A stretch of 64,000 nucleotides of DNA. Origin: Ruminococcus sp. (GTDB lineage: Bacteria; Bacillota; Clostridia; Oscillospirales; Ruminococcaceae). The stretch covers positions 124,001 through 188,000 of the forward strand of contig SVNK01000002.1 in NCBI GenBank assembly GCA_015066935.1, in the 5' to 3' direction. Shown here piece by piece: positions 59,790 to 64,000 of the stretch. Made by a program: the position numbers and the translations under genes. The notes beneath the pieces are model-generated. The model was not told the DNA's origin. It ran no database searches and saw only the letters and a program-made list of their open reading frames with translations. Position 1 is the first letter of the stretch; each line of letters starts with the position of its first letter.

Positions 59790-60050
59790 TCAATCCATAA
59801 GTATTTCCATATTTTTCATATTGCTTATATCCTGACCAGTAAATGCAATCTGCATGAGGGCAAAGGTTATGTCAGCCGACAGCTTTTCTTCTTCCTCCTT
59901 GGTATGCTTTGGGATATGACAGATGATATTAGCACCGTTATAACGGTTTTTTATAACGCCTATGATCTCTGTATCTGTCTCGGTTTCGCTGATGATATCA
60001 TATTCTGTGCGCTCCCACATTGAGGGTTTTTCTTTCTTCTTTGTTGCCAT
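59790..60050 (-). CDS. Small protein from integrative-element remnant
   Basis: 86 residues (MATKKKEKPSMWERTEYDII...), charged, ending in a helix (ITFALMQIAFTGQDISNMKN). AAGGAGCC precedes ATG 60050. It follows the truncated VirB4-like ATPase fragment in the same direction and resembles small proteins of conjugative elements (HIPKHTKEEEEKLSADI). It may be the only intact survivor of that element. Function unknown. Confidence 0.6.
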   Translation of the reverse strand: MATKKKEKPSMWERTEYDIISETETDTEIIGVIKNRYNGANIICHIPKHTKEEEEKLSADITFALMQIAFTGQDISNMKNMEILMD

Positions 60051-60785
60051 AATACCAGGCTCCTTTCAAGTTGTTCTCAGAGCAATTCTGATTCTGAAGT
60101 TCATCTACAAAGATATCCAACGCAACAGATGAGTCTTCATATTGTGCATTGAACAGCGATGCAATCAGTATATCAAAAATCGCATTACCTTTTTCGCCGG
60201 AGTTATTACAGGTTCGGATAATAGTGATAGGCTTGGCAGTGGACATATACTCTTTCCAGTTTCTGTTTTCCATACCACATTTTATGATCGCACGCATCAG
60301 TGGCTGCAAACGGTTTTTAAGACCGCTTTTAACATCCTCATTACAATCCGCACTGTCGATTTCGTTGATAATATCGATTGGTAAGATTTGTTCTCCATTT
60401 CTATTGAATTTGATTACTTGACTTAAAGCGTTCTTTAATGCGTTGGTCTGTGGTATAGTGAACTCTCTGACTCCAGCAAGTAATAAATCAAACAGGATGT
60501 TTTCACGTGTAATATCATCATATTCATCATTTACTTTGAATATGTCAACAGGGAAGTCATCTTTTCCCAAGTCAATAATGTTTATGTTTTCATTGATGAA
60601 CTCATCGTTGTAGAAATATTTCAGTGAGTTGTTTGTAAAAGAACTTCCTGAATCAAATATAACAATGCAATGACCGAGGGCAGCATATCCTTTTGCAATT
60701 TCGCTCATCATTGTTGTTTTACCATAGCCGGATTGTCCCCAGATACCAAGCATCATATTTTGAACGGTAGAGCTTCGGCTCGAAT
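59998..60785 (-). pseudogene. VirB4/HerA-like conjugation ATPase, fragment
   Basis: About 240 residues recognisable, with Walker A GIWGQSGYGKTTMMSEIAKGY and Walker B IFVDELQNQN. VirB4-type ATPases are usually 600-800 residues: both ends are missing. At the 5' side the frame is fused to the amidotransferase remnant, at the 3' side it ends in out-of-frame readthrough of the next gene (GNKEERKTLNVGA). It is a deletion derivative of an ICE/IME. Confidence 0.75.
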
Positions 60786-61076
60786 TCAGAGCGAGTGATT
60801 TCACCGTTCTTGTTGATACACAAAATATCGCCCTCATTAGTCTCAACCCGCTCATATGTGAACTTATGCAGACCAACCTTTTTCAAGGCATTCTTCACGA
60901 GACTCTCAGTACTTGCGTAGATATACAATCCCAAAGCTTCGAAGTGAATCAGACACATGGGATTGCTTCCTTTGACGATATAGAGGGAATTTTCCTCATT
61001 GAGTATTGACCATTGAGTAGTCATCATCTGTAATTTCTGCTCCACAATGGGAACAAATTATTTTATTTTCTTCCAT
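60719..61076 (-). pseudogene. Zinc-finger / class II amidotransferase-like gene, fragment
   Basis: Starts at ATG 61076 as MEENKIICSHCGAEITDDDY (zinc finger), runs to TGA, and in another frame continues NEENSLYIVKGSNPMCLIHF ... GLYIYASTESLVKNALKKVG ... NEGDILCINKNGEITRSEF, the end of a class II glutamine-amidotransferase-like protein found in ICEs. The two pieces belong to one protein in intact elements; a deletion and frameshift separate them. Confidence 0.7.
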
Positions 61077-61130
61077 TATAAAACCTCCATAAATAGCGAT
61101 TGCCAGCCCCCGAAACGGCTGGCATTAATT

Positions 61131-61415
61131 TCAATATTCACTTGCTAAAAGCATTGTTGAGTGGTCACCGTCGTCGATTATGTAAATCTTCTCGGCTATC
61201 AGCTTTTCAGACGGTATCAGATATTCCATTTTATGTTCGGGATTTTCTGATGTGTGCGTGATTCTCTGCATTTCACCGAAGGGTTCGAGTTTAAAGATCT
61301 GTAAATAGTCTTTTTCAGCAGGCAATTCATCAATGCATTTCTACATAAAAAGCTGGAGTTCAAGCGGTATCGTTGAATCTACGCCACAACTCAGATAGCG
61401 GTTGTTATTGAACAT
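61131..61415 (-). pseudogene. DUF960-like gene with nonsense codon
   Basis: From ATG 61415: MFNNNRYLSCGVDSTIPLEL-QLFM, then TAG (61341-61343), then the same frame continues KCIDELPAEKDYLQIFKLEP and ends LLASEY. About 94 residues would be intact if TAG were TGG. The pattern is that of DUF960, a common ICE cargo protein. AAGGAGAAG precedes the start. Third broken gene of the same remnant. Confidence 0.75.
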
Positions 61416-61609
61416 TTTGGCTTCTCCTTTCACAATTAATTACCACGAATATGGTATCAAAATAATTATATATGTCTGGAGAAATGAAAAAACAGAATAT
61501 ACGTCAGAGGTTCCTGATAGCCGTTATTGCGGGCGAATTCTCCGTCGAAGAATCTATCCGATTGACAACATCATTTTTTATATACAAATAAAAATTTGAG
61601 GAAAAATTA

Positions 61610-61638
61610 TTGAATTAATTTATTAAACATGGTATAAT
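61610..61638 (+). promoter_or_regulatory. Promoter of the RibD-C/transglutaminase operon
   Basis: TTGAAT (61610-61615), 17 bp, TATAAT (61633-61638), leader about 65 nt. The rest of 61416-61708 is AT-rich with no supported gene. Confidence 0.75.
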
Positions 61639-61708
61639 CAAAGTGAATATTATAAAATAAGCAGAAATTTTTTGCTGAGATAAATCACAATAACAAGTAG
61701 GTGGAATT

Positions 61709-62431
61709 ATGAACAGACCATATATTATATGCCACATGACAACATCAATTGACGCTAAGGTTACGGGAGACTTTTTGTTCCGACCAGAGTGTTCAAGAGC
61801 AACAGAAATTTATTATGATATCAACAGAAAGCTGAAATGCGACGGTTATATCTGCGGACGTGTCACAATGGAGGGGAGTTTCACAGAAGGTTATTATCCT
61901 GATCTTTCTGAATATGCTCCTGTACGTCACGACCATGGCTTTAAAATGGATTTCATGCTTGACGATATGACTGGATTTTATGCAGTTGCATTTGATCCAA
62001 AGGGACATCTTGGCTGGAAATCCAACAGAATAATTGATCCTGACGGTGATGTGGGATATGACGGCGCACAGATTATTGAGGTTCTGACCGAACAGGTGGA
62101 CGAGCGTTATCTCGGCTACCTTGAATCAATGGAAATTCCATATATTTTTGCCGGTGAAACGGAGATTGACGTTGAATTTGCACTCTTTAAGCTGAAAAAT
62201 ATAATCGGCTGTGATAGACTTCTTCTCAAAGGCGGTAGTATTATCAATGGTGCATTTCAGCGTGCGGATGTCATTGACGAGCTGAGCATTGTTGTCGCAC
62301 CGATTACAGCGGATAAAGAGGATAAGCCGTTGTTTATGGACGGTAAGCTGTCTGATTTTGAGCTTTTGAGTGCGGAATGCATTGACGGGAATGTTGTAAT
62401 GAGATATAAGAGAAAGGGAGATTCAATATGA
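61709..62431 (+). CDS. Dihydrofolate reductase-fold (RibD C-terminal) protein
   Basis: 240 residues. PYIICHMTTSIDAKVTGDFL, YICGRVTMEG, DRLLLKGGSIINGAFQRADVIDELSIVVAPI mark the RibD-C reductase fold; NADPH-dependent reductases of this type act on pyrimidine or pterin-like substrates, and the physiological one is not known for stand-alone members. GTAGGTGG precedes ATG 61709. The stop overlaps the next start (ATGA), so translation is coupled with the transglutaminase-like gene. Confidence 0.87.
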   Translation: MNRPYIICHMTTSIDAKVTGDFLFRPECSRATEIYYDINRKLKCDGYICGRVTMEGSFTEGYYPDLSEYAPVRHDHGFKMDFMLDDMTGFYAVAFDPKGHLGWKSNRIIDPDGDVGYDGAQIIEVLTEQVDERYLGYLESMEIPYIFAGETEIDVEFALFKLKNIIGCDRLLLKGGSIINGAFQRADVIDELSIVVAPITADKEDKPLFMDGKLSDFELLSAECIDGNVVMRYKRKGDSI

Positions 62432-63054
62432 ATTTAACACTATTTTCTGATGATTTATCAGACTATTTAAAAGAGGATGAAGTGATTGACTACAGCAATA
62501 CAGCGATTGTTCAGCTTGCGGATGAACTGTATTGCAGCGCAGAAGGAAAGACGGCGTATATAAAAGCGGCTTTTGAATTTGTAAGGGATAGGATATCACA
62601 TTCGGCGGATATAAATGAAGATATAATAACCTGCTCAGCCTCCGAGGTTTTAAGAGCAAGGCATGGTATTTGCTTTGCGAAATCTCATTTGCTTGCAGCT
62701 TTATTGCGTTGCAAATCCATACCAACGGGATTTTGTTATCAAAAGTTGACTTTTGGCGATGAAACATCTCCGGTTCTTGTTTATCATGGATTGAATGGCG
62801 TATATCTCAATGAGTACAAAAAATGGATACGTCTTGACGCAAGAGGAAATAAGGGAAAAATAAATGCACAGTTTTCAATTGACGAAGAACAGCTTGCCTA
62901 TCTTGTTTGTACTGAAAAGGGCGAGGAGGACGGCTTAGTCATCTATCATACACCTGATAAGAAGATTCTGGAAAAGCTCAGAAATAATAAAACAAGAACA
63001 GAACTCTGGAACAATTTACCCGATGAATTGTCGTCTGAAATTTCTGTTGATTGA
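62428..63054 (+). CDS. Transglutaminase-like superfamily protein
   Basis: 208 residues. Cys nucleophile in RHGICFAKSHLLAALLRCKSI (C at the helix start), His in LVYHGLNGVYL, Asp in WIRLDARGN form the papain-like triad of microbial transglutaminase-fold proteases. No signal peptide, so cytoplasmic. Substrate unknown. Paired with the RibD-C gene in one operon. Confidence 0.85.
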   Translation: MNLTLFSDDLSDYLKEDEVIDYSNTAIVQLADELYCSAEGKTAYIKAAFEFVRDRISHSADINEDIITCSASEVLRARHGICFAKSHLLAALLRCKSIPTGFCYQKLTFGDETSPVLVYHGLNGVYLNEYKKWIRLDARGNKGKINAQFSIDEEQLAYLVCTEKGEEDGLVIYHTPDKKILEKLRNNKTRTELWNNLPDELSSEISVD

Positions 63055-63088
63055 GATTTATACATATAATTACAATTATCAATCGTTG

Positions 63089-63105
63089 TGTTGCTATGAG
63101 CAACA
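63089..63105. promoter_or_regulatory. Repeated operator-like dyad, site 1
   Basis: TGTTGCT-ATG-AGCAACA, identical in arms and spacing to site 2 at 63219-63235. It is followed by TACTTTTTG, so it could also be a weak terminator of the transglutaminase gene. Confidence 0.65.
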
Positions 63106-63164
63106 TACTTTTTGCTTCGAAGACGGCTTTTTAAACTTTTCTGCATTTATTTACACCAAACTTA

Positions 63165-63193
63165 TTGACATTATGAACTGCATTTGCTATAAT
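63165..63193 (+). promoter_or_regulatory. Consensus promoter of the XRE-dehydrogenase gene
   Basis: TTGACA (63165-63170), 17 bp, TATAAT (63188-63193). The 14-bp inverted repeat AACTGCATTTGCTA / TAGCAAATGCAGTT (63176-63189 / 63201-63214) covers the -10 and the start site. Confidence 0.88.
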
Positions 63194-63218
63194 AGATGAA
63201 TAGCAAATGCAGTTTTTG

Positions 63219-63235
63219 TGTTGCTGACAGCAACA
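63219..63235. promoter_or_regulatory. Repeated operator-like dyad, site 2
   Basis: TGTTGCT-GAC-AGCAACA, just before the ribosome site of the XRE-dehydrogenase gene. Confidence 0.65.
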
Positions 63236-63252
63236 ATGTCCAGGAGGTAATT

Positions 63253-64000
63253 ATGAAACATTTATCATTGAATAAACTTGCCGAAACAGTGGCAAGCAGA
63301 AGAAAGACACTCGGAATTTCTCAGGCAGCTCTTTCAGAGAGTACAGGAATCAACCGTTCCATCTTATCAAGACTCGAAGCAGAGGACTATTCTCCCTCTG
63401 TTGACCAGCTCCTTGCATTGTCTGAGGTTCTTGATTTCAACTATGCAGATTTATTTGAGGATGATAAAGTGGAAGTCAGCACAGTTGAACGCAAGAAAAT
63501 AGCAGTAGCAGGAACAGGTTATGTCGGATTGTCTCTGGCGGTACTACTTTCACAGCATAACGATGTAACTGCTGTTGATATTGTTCCCGAAAAGGTGGAA
63601 AAGCTGAATAACTGGATTTCTCCCATTCAGGATGACTACATCGAAAAATATCTTGCAGAGCATGAGGAGAGAAGTCTTTCCTTTACTGCAACAACAGATG
63701 CAGAATCTGCATACAAGGATGCTGATTTCATTATTGTGGCAGCTCCTACAAACTACGACCCCAAGACAAATTTCTTTGACTGTTCAGCTGTTGAGAGTGT
63801 TTTATCTCTCATCAAATCAGTTACAGATGGCAGAGAGATAAAGCCTACAGTTGTTATCAAGTCAACAATTCCTGTAGGATATACTGTTCAGGTACGTGAA
63901 AAGCTTGGCATGGACAACATCATTTTCAGTCCTGAGTTTCTCCGTGAAAGCAAGGCTCTTTACGATAATCTCTATCCCAGCCGTATTATTGTCGGTTCAG
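63253..64000 (+). CDS. XRE helix-turn-helix fused to nucleotide-sugar (UDP-glucose type) dehydrogenase, partial
   Basis: Open to the right edge. Residues 1-75: XRE HTH ([34 protein letters not shown]). Residues about 82-249: start of a UDP-glucose/GDP-mannose dehydrogenase, with the NAD-binding [38 protein letters not shown] and [22 protein letters not shown]. Such enzymes oxidise UDP-glucose to UDP-glucuronate for capsule or exopolysaccharide. The fusion suggests the enzyme or its product controls its own transcription; dyads sit in its promoter. ATG 63253 with AGGAGG. It is likely the first gene of a polysaccharide locus. Confidence 0.9.
   Translation, partial: MKHLSLNKLAETVASRRKTLGISQAALSESTGINRSILSRLEAEDYSPSVDQLLALSEVLDFNYADLFEDDKVEVSTVERKKIAVAGTGYVGLSLAVLLSQHNDVTAVDIVPEKVEKLNNWISPIQDDYIEKYLAEHEERSLSFTATTDAESAYKDADFIIVAAPTNYDPKTNFFDCSAVESVLSLIKSVTDGREIKPTVVIKSTIPVGYTVQVREKLGMDNIIFSPEFLRESKALYDNLYPSRIIVGS

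Overview
The window looks like a chromosomal segment of a low-to-mid GC, Gram-positive gut or rumen Clostridium, most like Ruminococcus (Oscillospiraceae). The supports are a type III glutamine synthetase, a secreted CAP/SCP protein ending in a cellulosomal dockerin, a SpoVT-type AbrB regulator, a split CotJC spore-coat catalase, and perfectly spaced sigma-A promoters (several TTGACA-17-TATAAT). I found no rRNA, tRNA or CRISPR array.

Left chromosomal arm (1-22186). gltX and metG form a minus-strand tRNA-synthetase pair. They diverge from an FHA / FtsW-RodA / class B PBP cell-wall operon, followed by long-form hpf, a LUD-domain protein and a TolQ/TolR-like ion-channel pair with a His-rich membrane partner. 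Next come a COG2426 membrane protein and glnN. A patch of small cargo genes (TSCPD protein, nucleoside phosphorylase, VOC protein, two GNATs, a nonsense-broken gene) is interspersed with two copies of a 107-bp hairpin repeat and a stack of perfect palindromes. It ends with spoVT, an XRE-cupin-acyl-CoA-synthetase fusion and the CAP-CAP-dockerin protein.

Prophage (22181-55068, about 32.9 kb). A siphovirus-type prophage with a large serine integrase interrupts cotJC. The two halves of cotJC lie at the two ends and rejoin in frame through a 6-bp GAAGAA core. Layout: integrase, a putative exclusion membrane protein, HIRAN protein and S24 repressor on the minus strand; a divergent operator region; a Cro-like gene and many small early genes; recombination and replication genes (SbcC-like ATPase, PD-(D/E)XK exonuclease, ERCC4 nuclease, Lin1244-like initiator); a late regulator. 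The structural genes follow: portal, MuF protein with a putative metallopeptidase toxin tip and small downstream partner, HNH, TerL, protease-scaffold, capsid, connectors, tail tube, chaperones, tape measure, Dit, metallophosphoesterase, Tal, fibre-like genes, holin and M23 endolysin. The distal tail protein carries an apparent type I dockerin domain. This is the most unusual feature here, because the host itself makes a dockerin protein and so probably displays cohesins.

Right chromosomal arm (55237-64000). A 1246-residue secreted subtilase with 20 Cys-rich repeats comes first, then decayed fragments of an integrative conjugative element (zinc-finger/amidotransferase, VirB4-like ATPase, DUF960). 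A RibD-C reductase and a transglutaminase-like protein follow, and last an XRE-nucleotide-sugar-dehydrogenase fusion that leaves the window.

Themes: three helix-turn-helix or operator-controlled loci where enzyme and regulator are fused or adjacent; phage and secretome exploitation of dockerin chemistry; and a sporulation gene used as a phage attachment site.
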